This document shows, in pieces, positions 40,922-50,857 of a stretch of 64,000 nt of DNA (the stretch's first letter is position 1; the number at the start of each line of letters is the position of its first letter). Source of the DNA: Xenoacremonium recifei (lineage: Eukaryota; Ascomycota; Sordariomycetes; Hypocreales; Nectriaceae); assembly GCA_012184525.1 (NCBI GenBank), contig WOFQ01000017.1, forward strand, positions 608,510 through 672,509, in the 5' to 3' direction. The translations under genes and the position numbers were made by a program. Under the pieces are notes generated by a model. That model made no database searches. It saw only the letters and a list, made by a program, of their open reading frames with translations, and was not told the origin of the DNA.

Positions 40922-41824
40922 ATGTCTGACATTATCAAGAACGTTCTTGTTGTCGGAGCCTCGGGTTCTTTGGGCTCGGTGATTCTGAACAAGTTGGTCA
41001 CTTCCCGCAAGTTCAATGTCAAGGTTCTCAGAAGATCTGGCTCTCATTCCACTGTGCCAGAGGGCATCGATGTGGTTGAAGCAGACTTCGCTTCTCTAGA
41101 TGCGCTGAAATCCGCACTAGCCGGCCAGGACGCAGTAGTGTCTGCGATAGGGAGCCAAGGACTGGAGTCGCAGCTGCTCTTAGCTGATGCCGCTGCTAGC
41201 GCTGGTGTCAAGCGTTTCATCCCATCTGAATTTGGATCCAATCTTGAAAACCCAAAGACTCGCCAACTACCCGTGTTTGCGCCGAAGATCAAGGTTCAGA
41301 ACCACATCATTGAGGTATCTCAGAACACTGGCCTTACCTACACCTTTGTTCTCAACAATGCCTTTCTCGACTGGGGCTTGCAGCACGACTTCGTACTCAG
41401 CACTTCAAATTCGAAGCCTATCCTCATCAATGGTGGTGACCTAGCCTTCAGTGCAACCACGCTTTCGAGCATAGGTGACGCTGTCGTTGGTGTTCTGTCT
41501 CATCCTACTGAGACTAAGAATCGCTTTATCCGCGTTCACGACGTCGTCACGACCCAGAACAAGTTGCTTGCACTTGCCAAAAAGGCAGCACCAGGAAGAG
41601 CATGGGAACCTGTGACTGTAGATATGGATGCCATGGTATCTAAAGCAACAGAGAGGCTTGCAAAGGGAATTTTGGACTTGGAGACTTTCAGACCGTTCCT
41701 GGTTCGTGCCGTGCTGGATCCCGAGTATGGGGGCAAATTTGAGCAGACGGATAACGAATTGCTCGGCATCGAAGGAAAGACGGATGAGGATATCATTGAG
41801 ATATTCAATAAGCATCTTAACTGA
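40922..41824 (+). CDS. NmrA-like / phenylcoumaran-benzylic-ether-reductase-like protein
   Basis: Single-exon 300 aa protein. VLVVGASGSLGSVILNKLV is the nucleotide loop, VKVLRRSGS the NADP-phosphate reader, AVVSAIGSQGLESQ and AGVKRFIPSEFGSN (the PSEFG signature of isoflavone/PCBER-like reductases), and KIKVQNHIIEVSQNTGLTYT with the Lys that serves catalysis in PCBER relatives. Full length, no lesions. It is divergent from the hybrid regulator across 412 bp, a typical arrangement of a regulator and its target, but the link is inference. It is the third NmrA-type gene in the window and differs from the other two in its PSEFG motif. Confidence 0.88.
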   Translation: MSDIIKNVLVVGASGSLGSVILNKLVTSRKFNVKVLRRSGSHSTVPEGIDVVEADFASLDALKSALAGQDAVVSAIGSQGLESQLLLADAAASAGVKRFIPSEFGSNLENPKTRQLPVFAPKIKVQNHIIEVSQNTGLTYTFVLNNAFLDWGLQHDFVLSTSNSKPILINGGDLAFSATTLSSIGDAVVGVLSHPTETKNRFIRVHDVVTTQNKLLALAKKAAPGRAWEPVTVDMDAMVSKATERLAKGILDLETFRPFLVRAVLDPEYGGKFEQTDNELLGIEGKTDEDIIEIFNKHLN

Positions 41825-42199
41825 AACAATAATGTAGCTTAGCAATATTGTAGCCCAATGTACTTAGAAAGTAATGTTTCATTCAATCAGCATCACAACC
41901 GACGTATCGCAAGTGTTTCAGCATTGAGGCTATGCTCGTATTTACTGAAGTCTCATGGCTCTTCTTCTGGAGTGATAGCATTAGCGAATTTTCAAGTCGC
42001 CAGTCTACCTCAACTAGAAGTCAAGAAATACGGGAGACAACACCTCAACAGCCCGTTCCACAAAATAGTACTTAGGCGCCCGGATTCTCTCCGCGTCTTC
42101 TATCGTCATCTAGGAATACACACGAGTCCCCCGGTTCAACCATCAACTCCCGGGGTTTAGATACTCAGATTCCGTCAGCACTGCCTCAAAATTCATGAG

Positions 42200-43024
42200 A
42201 TCAAACGCAGATACTTCCAGATATCCCAGTTGGGAATTCACCACAGCCGAATTGTAAAATCGAAAGAACAGTTGAAGGATCTCCGGACTGTCCGTGGCTA
42301 TTCTGGAAGCGATATCTCACCTCGAACGTGGGCTCTTGTGTACAGAGACAGCTGTTCCAATTAGCCGTGCCCTTGAAGCTGACAAAAAACTTTCCTTGCT
42401 TCACCAACGCCTCTTCTCTTGCAACGTCTCTTCCCCAATTCCTGGTCGAGAAAACCCCCATTTAACTGGACCGTCTTCTGATGAGATCCGCAGAAGACCA
42501 TGTGTCGCCCCAGGGCGGCCTATCCTTCTTGCCATAATTCTTTTGGCAGAACGCGTTGTGGCATGCATGAAGACACGTTTCGCCTGGCCGCTCGTTGAGC
42601 GTATGAGACGGATAAGTTCAACCAGGATTTGCTTTGGTATGGAACATCTAACTTGTCTGCTGACCCGTCCTCTCGCCGCGTACAACGCTCTTTGCATAGT
42701 GCACTATTCGTCACATGTGTGCAACCCGTTGTCAATGCAAGCTGTGAGCTACGCATTAACGACTTCACGGTAGAGGTTCAGGCGAAGATAGATGCCATCA
42801 CACGGATTTTGCGCCGGCGGGCACACAGGATACTCGAAGACGTGAAGGCATTAAAAGGGTTGCAAAGAACTACTGAAATGCCGCAACCAGAAGGAGAATG
42901 TCCTTTGAGCAATACCTTGGATTGGGTCGGTAGCAATAGCTTGTTGCAGACTATGGCGGAGGCTCTGGTGAATGATTTGATCAGAAGGCTGGAGTCACTA
43001 CAAGGTGCCATGGCCCTATTGTAA
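42200..43024 (+). pseudogene. Remnant of a fungal regulator C-terminus (AflR-like region)
   Basis: Broken frames with text that resembles the C-terminal helices of AflR-type regulators: ILLAIILLAERVVACM near 42515 (in one frame) and then, in another frame, HSALFVTCVQPVVNASCELR, INDFTVEVQAKIDAITRILR, and a helical tail ending QTMAEALVNDLIRRLESLQG before the stop at 43024. The frames cannot be joined without indels, and no zinc cluster is visible upstream to 41825. The call rests on weak pattern resemblance; an unrelated small gene at 42629-43024 (131 aa) is the alternative. Confidence 0.35.
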
Positions 43025-43525
43025 CTGGATCGCAATTTCATGGGAAAATGTTTTTATGCTCTATTCAAGGATCGCTACTCGATAAAGCTTCCGTCTTCGG
43101 TAATAATTTTAATCGAAAACAGTGGCTGCAGAATTCCCATGAAGTGTGGGACATATTGTCCTTTTCAATGAAGAAAAGAAGGTAAAGAAAATCCCAATCT
43201 CGAATAAATGCCCGTGGCTACAACGATCCAACTCAATTCTGTGCTAACTCAACCATGACAAATGGTCGATCTATTATCTTTACTTCAGGAACCAGCACGG
43301 ACTTCAGCATCGAGCGATAAATCGGCGCCTAAGAGTGAGCATGAGCTAACTGTGTTTAGTAGCAATTTTCATCACCGTTAGTTACGTCAGCTACTTCAAG
43401 AGTATTTATTATAAATCCTTGTACTACAAACGAATGAAACTCTTTATTTCCTTTTTTATTTCTTCCGAATCCAAACAGCCCACCATAATTCACGAAAGGG
43501 CTGGCACTCCGCTATTCTAAACAAC
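43025..43525. other. Intergenic region, no gene recognised
   Basis: About 500 bp, AT-rich before the DUF4267 gene; likely promoter. Nothing else seen. Confidence 0.5.
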
Positions 43526-43915
43526 ATGTTTTTTGCCTCTCTGCCGGGCTGTGCTGCTGGCTTCGGCCTCCTCTTCATATTTACTGGCGCTACTGCTGTC
43601 TTGCGACCTCTACCAACACTAGGGGAGGTTTTCAAGTTCACCCCTCCCACAAATGCGGCTGAGGGTCAGCACCTTGCAAGTTCTCTCACTCAGATGTACG
43701 GCATTCGCGACCTATACGCCGGCTCCACGATACTTGCCATTTGGTATCGCGGAGACAGGGAGTTATTGGGCTGGTCTTTGTTGTTTGGAGCTGGTGTGGC
43801 AGCGATCGATTCATGGGCATCTAAGAGGCAGCTGGGTAGATACGATACTTCCCATGTGGCTGTGGCGGCAATATTGCTTGGTCTAGGCTCATCGCTCGCT
43901 GGAATCTTGGGTTGA
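43526..43915 (+). CDS. DUF4267 small membrane protein
   Basis: Single-exon 129 aa protein with four predicted TM segments (about 5-25, 60-78, 80-95, 105-127). The DUF4267 signature LTQMYGIRDLYAGSTILAIW, followed by YRGDRELLGWSLLFGAGVAA, is complete. Function is not known; such proteins are common near redox or secondary-metabolism genes in ascomycetes. A start at 43526 gives a natural membrane-inserting N-terminus. Stand-alone, between a regulator remnant and the aldo/keto reductase. Confidence 0.85.
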   Translation: MFFASLPGCAAGFGLLFIFTGATAVLRPLPTLGEVFKFTPPTNAAEGQHLASSLTQMYGIRDLYAGSTILAIWYRGDRELLGWSLLFGAGVAAIDSWASKRQLGRYDTSHVAVAAILLGLGSSLAGILG

Positions 43916-44640
43916 CTGGAACTCTCGAAGGATTATCCCGCCAGATCACATGCGCCTACCTTGTCTCCATCTTGCTAATACGACGTGGTTTTGAGATAAT
44001 TAGTAAGAGCACGAAAGTCCACATTCATTTTTTCAATACCAGTTCCTTCTGTTGAGTTATCTACATATTGGTGAGGGAGGTTGTAACCTTCTCACTCTCG
44101 GAAAGATGACGGCCATCCCTCGCTCGCGGGCGATGTACTTCCCCTATATTAGAAAAACCTGTTGTTTCGATCCAATCCATGTTGCACTTGTCTTTCCATT
44201 ACGTGCGTGATTTTATTTTCATGTCCAACTCCCTTTTCACCCTCCCTCTAGCCACCCCTCTTATATCGATCTTCTGTGCACCCTTTCGTCATAAACCTGG
44301 CTCTTCAATCGAGCGGCCTCCGTTCTACGCACCTAGTCACATCCATCTCTTTCAATGTCTGAACTTCAACAAAATGGAGGAGACCTTGAGCATTTTCCAT
44401 GAAACAATGCGATGAAACTTATAGTGGTCTTCATGCACAGTCATCTAAATCTGAAGTACTGCTAAGGTTAGGTATCTTATTCATTATCCCATTATTCTGA
44501 TATGGGAAATACTTCTACAGTCAAAGAACAGTCACCAGATGGTTATGGAAACTAGCTAAGGTAACTCATAAGCAAGAGATTCCATACATACTATTGATAT
44601 CCATGCTCGACAATTGATGTCCGAGCACCCTCAATACATC
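43916..44640. other. Intergenic region, no gene recognised
   Basis: About 725 bp holding the convergent 3' ends of the DUF4267 and aldo/keto reductase genes. A 78-codon frame at 44179-44415 has no family features. Confidence 0.5.
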
Positions 44641-45732
44641 TCACAGCTCGGGACTGTCTCCAAAGCAGATGGAGAGCATTGAAGGCGCATATCGGGCTCC
44701 TTTAGATCCTCCGACGCTGTCAATCATCTCCCGAATCTTTACATCGTCCGCCTTCGTGAGTTTAAAGTTGATAGCCCCTGCATTCTCATCCAAATATTTA
44801 ATTCGCTTAGTTCCTGGGATAGGAATGAAGTCTAGGAAGTCATGTCAGAAAGCCACGGAGGCATTTCCAGTCTTGGTCAGTGCTTGCTTACCTTCCCCTT
44901 GTGCTAGCACCCATGCTAAAACGAGTTGCGAGCTTTTAATGCCCTTTTCTTTAGCCATGGCTGTAAAAAGGTCCACAAGCTGTAGGTTCCCGGGGAAATT
45001 CTCCTCCGAGAAGCGCGGCATGTCTAATCGTCGATCATCTAAATCGAAGTCGTCCCTGCTCTTAATAGCCCCTGTCAAGAAGCCTCTTCCTAATGGCGAA
45101 TATGCTACAATCGTGACGCCCAGTTCCCTTGCCGTCTTGAGAAAGCTCGTCTGCTCACTCTCTATCTCCAGGGCAAATGGCGAGAACTCCATCTGCGCTG
45201 CTGTGATGCGATGGACTTTTGACGCCCGTTGCAAAGTACTGGCGGAGCATTCAGACAAGCCCAAATAGCGGATCTTTCCAGCGCTCTTTAGCTCGGCCAT
45301 AGCTTTAACCGTTTTTTCGATGGGCGTCTTTGGGTCGACACGATGCTGGTAGTAAAGATCGATGTGATCTGTCTGCAACCGCTCTAAGCTTGCTTGACAA
45401 GCTTCGCGGACATATTCAGGACGACCATCAACTTCCATCTTGCCTTTGACAAACTTGTTACCAAATTTGCTAGCCAAAAATATTTCGCTGCGACGACCTG
45501 TTTTGGAGAACCACTTGCCAATAAGTCGCTCATTGGTAAAAGGACCATACATGTCAGAGGTGTCCCAGAAATTGATACCCATATCAGCAGCGCGGGTCAA
45601 CACGTCGAGGCATTGATCTTCATCGTCTTTGCCGCCGTTGGAGGTGTAAGCAAAAGACATACCCATGCAACCTAGGCCGATAGCTGAGACGGAGTCATCG
45701 CCAAGCTTGCGCTGTGGAAATGGGGTGGACAT
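44641..45732 (-). CDS. Aldo/keto reductase
   Basis: 343 aa TIM-barrel reductase from exons 45732-44892 and 44831-44641 (60-bp intron; the read-through frame would end 15 residues past the donor). The catalytic tetrad is visible: Asp in INFWDTSDMYGPF with the Tyr, Lys in EIFLASKFGNKF, His in IDLYYQHRVDP. Cofactor-binding text includes VAYSPLGRGFLTG and, in exon 2, FIPIPGTKRIKYLDENAGAI, which are typical of the AKR13-like fungal group. It reduces aldehydes or ketones with NADPH, cytosolic; the physiological substrate is unknown. Stand-alone promoter at 45733-46361. Confidence 0.92.
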
Positions 45733-46361
45733 TGTGCCGAGTGTGAGGGTAAATTCTCAGAGTATCCGATACTGGGTAGCGTTTCAGAAGTGGCGGGTTC
45801 ACTTCACTGTCCAGCTTGGGGCTGGTGGTGATAAGCCGGTTCAAATACTTGAGATGGCCTGATGCATCCGGTGATCAATGATCGTTCTTTGTTATCTCCG
45901 TGGAACCTTAGATCCGAGGCACCTGCAGGAGAAGTATGTTCCAGCTGTGATTGGACCTTTTAATGACCTCATTGTGCTCTAGGCGGTGTTGCTCACACCA
46001 TTCATGACTTAGTGTCGGAAATGGCGACTTTCCTTGCTCCGACGAAGCCAGTTGAAGTAGCCCAGAGAAACAGCGCATCCTCTTTCCAGTAAGGTGCACT
46101 CTGATTGACGGTCTCCTGGACGGCAGATGCGGCACTGCACTTTCAGGGATAGATTATGGATACACGTTATTTCACGCAGAACTCGTTCCCTGTACCCACA
46201 CGCGACAGGTCAAACGAATACCTGACAAATGATTCACTTTAGCTAAGTTGCGGATAATCATTTATTGAAATCCCCGGGTCGTCAATACGGCATACATGTA
46301 TAACTTAAAGATGGGCTGTCATGGAGTATTTGCAAAATCTCTTTCCCTGAATCTTATATAA
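45733..46361. other. Intergenic region, AKR promoter and 3' end of SDR
   Basis: About 630 bp between tandem minus-strand genes. No gene or clear operator recognised. Confidence 0.5.
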
Positions 46362-47267
46362 CTATTCCTCGTTCCGTTTAACGCCATTCACGCCCCGTTC
46401 TCCGTTCACAATCCTATTGACGAGCCATATAAGACCCGTCCACGTAGCAAATCGCACAGTCGTAGCAAAAGCTCCATGCCAGATCATGGCCCTTGACCCC
46501 TCCAGAATATCCTTCACCAGCTTCTCAGCAAGCACTTCGACCTTCATAGCTTTACTCCTGTGTTCCATTCGTTCCTTGTACGCCTTGTCTTGAACTTTGT
46601 AATAGTAAGATGTTTCGGGCAAACACATTTGGCCGCCCGGTTTGTGAAACATGGGAGTGTCTGCGGAACCACACATAGAAGTCACAACGCGGACTCCAAG
46701 CGGCTCTAACTCTACCCTCAACGTTTCCGAGATACGTGTTACGGCAGCCTTGGAACTGGAGAAAATTCCTGCGACTTGTTTTAGCTATATTTCCCATCTG
46801 TAGGGCGCCTTGGCCTACTAACCTGCCCACGCCATGGATAGGACTGCGTCGATAGAGCTCTGGTTAGAGATGACTCCGTTGGCCTTGATGACCATGGGAG
46901 AGAACGCCTGAACTACTGCGAGAGTGCCCCAGACATTAACATCGTAGATTTTCTTCGCTTGGGAAATGTCGACCTCCAACAGTGGGTGAATGGCCTCGAC
47001 GCCGGCATTATTGACCAAGACGTCAAGCGTCCCTCCTGTGCGGCTTGAGACCACATCCCTGCACTTCACAATGGTTTTCGGGTCAGTTACGTCCAACTGA
47101 AGTATTTCAACGTTCTCCAGTTCCAGCAAATCCTCGGCAGCAGAAGGGTTGCGCACTGTAGCGAAGACGCGGAAACCTCTGTGTTGAAAGGCCTTCGTCA
47201 TGGCCCAGCCAATACCACCAGCACTGCATCCTGTGATGAGAACCGTCCTCTTTTGTAGATCCGCCAT
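46362..47267 (-). CDS. AYR1-like SDR with catalytic Tyr replaced by Phe
   Basis: 283 aa from exons 47267-46823 and 46768-46362. It matches the NADPH-dependent 1-acyl-dihydroxyacetone-phosphate reductase-like (AYR1) branch: VLITGCSAGGIGWAMTKAF at the N-terminus, QLDVTDPKTI, LVNNAGVEAIHPLLEVD, YDVNVWGTLAVVQAF and ISNQSSIDA with the catalytic Ser. At the next element the expected Y-x3-K is F151-S-S-S-K155 (GIFSSSKAAVTRISETLRVE); I read this directly across the splice junction. A C-terminal hydrophobic stretch (TTVRFATWTGLIWLVNRIV) would anchor it to ER or lipid droplets as in AYR1. Without the Tyr hydroxyl normal SDR chemistry should fail, so it may be inactive or have another role. Otherwise intact. 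Confidence 0.85.
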
Positions 47268-47539
47268 TGTGTCAAAAGGAGCAAAAATCGTCTATTAACA
47301 ACACTTTGATGAAGAGAATTTCGATCACTTTATCCGCAACTTTGATGATGCCGGTATTTAGCTATAAAATCCGTTTCGTATGTCGTCCTGGCACGTAATA
47401 TGCGACAGGGGTAAGAGACATCTCATAAGCACTAGCACCGTCGGTCGGTCAACTCGGACATCCGTGAAAGCCCGGGGAAAGCCTATTTGCGGAGCCGGAA
47501 CCGGATTAAGAAACTCAGTCAGGCTAACTCCCTTCTTGG

Positions 47540-49140
47540 CTAAGGAAGATATCGAATGGCGGGATGCTTGTAGCTCAGCTCTGGTGTAAGTCCTTGCCGA
47601 TGGTCTCGCTTTCCAATATCCTTCTGGCGACTCTCACACTGACAGTACATCCTTAATACAACAGCCACTGTCCAGCTCCCCAGAAGTAACACTATCAGGA
47701 TTGCATGCCCAAGGCGATAACTTAGTGCCTCTTTTAATAGATAAATGCACGGGGCGATGACGCCGCTAAAGCTGCTTACGCAAAATATGATGCCTGAAGC
47801 ACTACCACGAATAGTTGCTACGACGCAATTGTTGACCGCCTTTTTGATCAGCACTCTCCTAGACAGTATGAGATTTGCATTTTGGGCGATAGTAACTCAC
47901 CCATGTCTGCCATATTGGTACTAATGCGTACAGACCGCCGGATGCCGGGCATACGACACCATACTTTACCCAGGGGATTTTTGTTGACTAACGTAGGGCT
48001 CGACCGAGAGCAGTTGCGAGGTTGTTCTGGAATATCCCATTCCATTGATAATTATAGGTGTGAAACTCCCGAGGGCGTTTTGTCCTATGCTACCAACGTT
48101 GAAGAGGTTAGTCAAGCTGCTGTAGCTAAATGCGAACGACGTGCTTGGCAAGCAGAAATCCAAAGCTTTATCGAAGGATACGGGCATTTCGCAGGCCTGC
48201 ATTACGTGTTGCAACTTGGTGTGCCCATCCTCGTGAATTCCAGCGGCATCCATCTTAATGCGGCTCGCTACGGTGATGTTCTCTTCCTGGTGAGGAACCT
48301 TGCGGTTTCAGGACCCAATGGAATCAAGTACTAACCAGGCATTTCCAAGACAATATAGAATAGTCTCTGTGATAAAGACTAGGAGCTTGTTATCTCTACC
48401 AGGCAATGATGGAAACCCGCCTCGGATATATATTGCGCTACGTATGAGTCATGCCCCTTTAAAGAATTTAGTTGAATCCAACAGGAGGAGTGCACCAAAG
48501 CACCATCAAAACTGGCTGCAGAAATGTACACACTCGTTCGGAGACCCAGCTCTGATCAGCGCTAGCTAGTAGAGCGAATTGTTAGGGATTAACAGAAATA
48601 TAGTCCAGTAATTGTGCCAGCAGAAAATACCAATTCAGGCGAAACACTTCCTTCAAAATTACTCAGCATGAATCGGTCAGCATAGAGCCCGCCTAGACTC
48701 TGAACCAAGCCAATCAAGGTCGTGATAGATTGAAGGAAAACACCATCGCCGGCACATACTTCCCAACTCCAACTTTCTTACAAACCAATGTTAGGCTGTA
48801 TCTCAGGGCTGTATCTCAGCAGCTGAAGCAGAGATGAAAGCGCACATGACGGTAATGTTATATCGGCTGCAACTAAGTCCAATATCAACTTGCATACCAA
48901 GGGGCCGTGCATTACCAATATTTACGCGATTAGTGAAGTTAAAGATGATGATGGGAACAAAAATCAAGAGCAAGCGAGGATTAAATTTCCGTAGGAGCCG
49001 CGAGACCATGCTGTTGTCTACCAAAAAAAAACTGCTTTAGCGTCCGAGACATCCACCTGGTGAGGGGCCGACGAGGTCTCCTTTTCTCTATACTCATAGT
49101 CTCCTGGGGATCTATCCGTCTCCGTGTTGTTTGGGGCCAT
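47540..49140 (-). pseudogene. Decayed MFS transporter (DAL5/allantoate permease family)
   Basis: The start ATG 49140 (MAPNNTETDRSP) leads to a polar N-terminus; the frame is lost in an A9 run at 49023-49031 and resumes with LLRKFNPRLLLIFVPIIIFN and FTNRVNIGNARPLGMQVDIG, the family TM1 block. A second shift near 48795 precedes VGVGKYVPAMVF and TLIGLVQSLGGLYADRF. After a gap come EDGHTKLQHVMQACEMPVSF, FTPIIINGMGYSRTTSQLLS, then most of TM8-TM9 is missing before CPASGGLYALVPIWQTW and, after an intron-like gap, KKAVNNCVVATIRGSASGI and the C-terminus ending at 47540. Several independent shifts plus a deletion make it a pseudogene; the homopolymer shift alone could be an assembly error. Confidence 0.72.
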
Positions 49141-49159
49141 GGTCATGTGCGCCATGTCC

Positions 49160-49974
49160 GAAGTGTTGCTTACTGATTTGATAACACGAATGAAAGAGCA
49201 CAGTCACCTTACTCCAATCCGCAGATCGCTGGCGATACCAATGGCAATCCAATACACGCTCAAGGTAATTCTGGCTTGGATCGCTGCGATTCTGCCTTAG
49301 TTCTTCTTCGCTCAGCCTTGCCGGCCCGCTGGCTCTCATAACCAGAGGTCTGTGACAGTATTTGGATTGTCGTGCTGGACGGAGACAATTTGCTTGGAGA
49401 ACTAAGTCTCAAGAAATTCGTTAGAGAGTATTCCACCGTGGCGCACCTTGTCTCTATAGATGTCAGGAAACACCTCCCATGGTACCATTGCGGCGAGATG
49501 AGGACGCTGCAGGCTCGCAACCATCCACTGGTTCGCAGCAAAGTAGGATATTCCACTCAGGCCAACTTTGCTAGTACACCAAGGCTGTATAGCTGCCCAC
49601 TCAATGCACTCATAATAGTATCTGGCCTCCCGAGGAGAAGAGATATGGAGCTTTACTAGCGAACGGCCAGATCCCCGAGCGTCAACTCGCACGCATATGT
49701 ATCCCCAGGGCACTCAGATCTCGGGATCGGGAGTCTCCCAGACCATATACTCTCGTGATGAGCCTGGCAAAAATCTTCGGATGCTTTGCAACTAGTGAGT
49801 GATTACCACTGGATCTTGTACGCCTCTCTCCAAGGTATGCCCTTTCAGTAAGGCCCGTAAGTCATCAGGACAGGATGTTGACGGCTTTCAGGACGGTACA
49901 CGTCTGCACGATATAACTACTCCATCATTCATCCTAATTGGCACATCGCGATCGACGATCATCTTGATTTCCAT
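49160..49974 (-). pseudogene. Decayed CocE/NonD-type (X-Pro dipeptidyl-peptidase-like) hydrolase
   Basis: Family text is clear but broken: VDRDVPIRMNDGVVI after ATG 49974, then in a second frame DVYRPES and VLMTYGPY followed by an in-frame TGA (49845-49847), KGIPWREAYKIQW, a further piece YMVWETPDPEI with TGA at 49714-49716 where TGG (Trp) is expected, then PWGYICVRVDARGSGRSLVK, EWAAIQPWCTSKVGLSGISY with the nucleophile elbow GLSGIS, PWEVFPDIYRDKVRHGG, and ELRQNRSDPSQNYLERVLD followed by DWSKVTV. The C-terminal beta domain is absent. Two nonsense codons and at least two shifts. It directly precedes the decayed MFS gene on the same strand, so an importer/hydrolase pair decayed together. Confidence 0.75.
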
Positions 49975-50857
49975 GCTAAATATTATAGCGAACTGTGGAG
50001 AGGTGACTGGCCCAAAGCGAGTTTGTTGCTTCATCAATTCTCAGTGCTTCTTCTTGTGCCTTTAAATCCCATCCCACGTTCTCGAGAAAGAGTAGATGAG
50101 AAAATAAACTGGCAAAGAAAAGCATCCGAATTTTCCAGACGTTCAGCCCGAACACACGGAGCTCGGAACTTTCCCAAGTGCCGTTCCAGGCCGTTTGCAC
50201 GAAATAGCCTGGTATTGAGGCTGCATGAAAAAAGCGCGGTATCGGCCCGAACATATCTTTGGACATGCATATAATTTTAAGCATTTACCTAAGCCATGCT
50301 ATCTTATAAAAGTGCTTCTGATACTGAAGAAGCGATTCGAAGAGCTAATGAGAGTAAGGTTGTTTTCGATAAATATTTTATTTTCCAGCTAGGATATACT
50401 TCCCATTAAGCGGGCATCAATCAATCTAGTTAGGAATGGAGGGGTGTCCTTCTTCCCGAGCCTCTGACTGTTTCCGCATGTCATCAGCGACCAGTGACAC
50501 TCTTCACCTTCAGTAGCGTCAATAAAGTGATTCTAAACGTGAGCAGAGTAAACATGGTATTGCTATCTTTTGTCGCCAAAATATGAAACGAATCTAAATT
50601 CGATTTCGAGCGGCGAGGAACCTGGAACGCTCATATGGGACTGCAATCTTGTAGACTTATCATATTTCATTATATTCTATTGAGAAGAAAGTAATCACAG
50701 CTCCCGTCCTAGGAATATAGCCCTCCGCGGCGACCATAGTGCCATAAAGCAAAGAATACAAGAGTCAGATCACGACTTTGATGTCGCACCAGTCTGAAGG
50801 CGAGAGAGAGTTAATAGGATTTCATTCGAAAGAAGCCATCCTCATATATAACTACCA
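49975..50857. other. Intergenic region, no gene recognised
   Basis: About 880 bp. The minus frame 49976-50284 has no family features. It holds the 3' end of the NCS1 permease gene. Confidence 0.5.

Noticed and set aside
49023..49031. A9 run causing the first frameshift of the MFS pseudogene
   Set aside because: Taken alone it could be a sequencing error, so I did not use it as the main proof; other lesions carry the call.
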